Origin: an uncultured Eubacteriales bacterium
Lineage (GTDB): Bacteria; Bacillota_A; Clostridia; Oscillospirales; Oscillospiraceae
Assembly: GCA_949451265.1 (NCBI GenBank)
Contig: CASTQR010000096.1
Coordinates: forward strand, 1 to 6,395
Direction of reading: 5' to 3'
Length of the DNA stretch: 6,395 nt
Position 1 is the first letter of the stretch. Each line of letters begins with the position of its first letter. A program made the position numbers and the translations under genes. The notes below the pieces were generated by a model, which was not told the origin of the DNA, ran no database searches, and saw nothing but the letters and a program-made list of their open reading frames with translations. Positions 5,976-6,395 of this stretch are shown here, piece by piece.

Positions 5976-6395
5976 TTCTTCAGACCCAGGATCTCCCGGG
6001 CCTCGTCGGGGGTGGCCACCTCGCGGCCGAACTCCCGGATCACCCGGACGGCCCGCTCCACGAACTGGACGTTGGACTGGGCCAGCTGGCCCTTGGCGTA
6101 CATGACGTTATCCTCCATGCCCACCCGGACGTGGCCGCCCATGGCGATGGCGCCGTACATCATCTCCATGGCGGAGTGGCCCACGCCGAAGCAGCTCCAG
6201 GTGGAGCCGGGGCACAGCTGCTCCATGGTCTCCTTCATGAACACCAGGTTCTTCATGCTGCCGGGGATGCCGTTGGCGCAGCCCATGCAGAACTGGAAGT
6301 GGAGGGGGGCCTTGAGGACGCCCTTCTTCAGGTAGTAGGCGGCGTTGGCGATCATGCCGGGGTCAAAGGCCTCGATCTCGGGCTTCACGCCCCAC
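5972..6395 (-). CDS. Beta-keto acid cleavage enzyme (BKACE/Kce family), C-terminal part
   Basis: Only the last 140 full codons lie in the window; the gene enters across the right edge, and the in-frame GTG at 6388 is internal (Trp-Gly precede it). Family hallmarks are KPEIEAFDPGMI just inside the edge, a GxGHSAMEMM-like stretch, and GGHVRVGMEDN coded near 6103-6139. In that motif Arg, Glu and Asp match the residues known from 3-keto-5-aminohexanoate cleavage enzyme (Arg226, zinc ligand Glu230, Asp231). The ending GREVATPDEAREILGL is also typical. These zinc enzymes react a beta-keto acid with acetyl-CoA to give acetoacetate and a new acyl-CoA. The residues that select the substrate lie mostly in the missing half, so lysine, carnitine or another pathway cannot be told apart. 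A 4-nt overlap couples it to the zinc-ribbon gene. Family assignment is firm; the specific reaction is not. Confidence 0.92.
   Translation of the reverse strand, partial: WGVKPEIEAFDPGMIANAAYYLKKGVLKAPLHFQFCMGCANGIPGSMKNLVFMKETMEQLCPGSTWSCFGVGHSAMEMMYGAIAMGGHVRVGMEDNVMYAKGQLAQSNVQFVERAVRVIREFGREVATPDEAREILGLKK

Noticed and set aside
6386..6388. GTG as the start of the BKACE gene
   Set aside because: The reading frame continues to the window edge with Trp-Gly before it, and the family is about twice as long, so this Val is internal.

Overview
The window is GC-rich and densely coded, with every convincing gene on the minus strand. Transcription therefore reads from position 6395 towards position 1. 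Purine-rich Shine-Dalgarno sites, a consensus-like sigma-70/sigma-A promoter, GC-rich intrinsic terminators and the protein families together suggest a high-GC member of the Clostridia, of the Oscillospiraceae type (Flavonifractor, Intestinimonas and relatives). The taxonomic guess comes from family content and codon flavour, not from a marker gene.

Two transcription units are visible. The first (6395 to about 3317) looks catabolic. It starts with the C-terminal half of a beta-keto acid cleavage enzyme (BKACE/Kce family, cut by the window edge). Next is a 63-residue protein with two CPxCG zinc-ribbon knuckles that overlaps the BKACE stop by 4 nt. Then come a 3-hydroxyacyl-CoA dehydrogenase-like NAD enzyme and, after a 127-nt spacer holding two adjacent inverted repeats, an OFA-type major facilitator transporter. 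A perfect 13-bp hairpin with a short T-run closes the unit. A reasonable model is that the transporter imports a beta-hydroxy acid, the dehydrogenase oxidises it to the beta-keto acid, and the BKACE enzyme condenses and cleaves it with acetyl-CoA to acetoacetate plus a new acyl-CoA. The substrate cannot be read from this window.

The second unit (3294 to about 35) concerns surface polysaccharide. A clear promoter (-35 TTGCGC, 17-bp spacer, -10 TATAAT) drives a family 2 glycosyltransferase, an O-antigen ligase/polymerase-like membrane protein that overlaps it by 4 nt, and a single-pass DUF4330 protein. The unit ends at a strong hairpin near the window start that can work in both directions. This is probably an accessory part of a cell-wall or exopolysaccharide assembly system.

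The most interesting parts are the BKACE, zinc-ribbon, dehydrogenase and transporter cassette, with an undescribed small protein translationally coupled to BKACE; the 30-bp palindrome in front of the transporter; and a 12-nt near-identical direct repeat placed on the promoter spacer and on the ribosome binding site of the glycosyltransferase. No RNA genes, insertion sequences or CRISPR arrays were seen.
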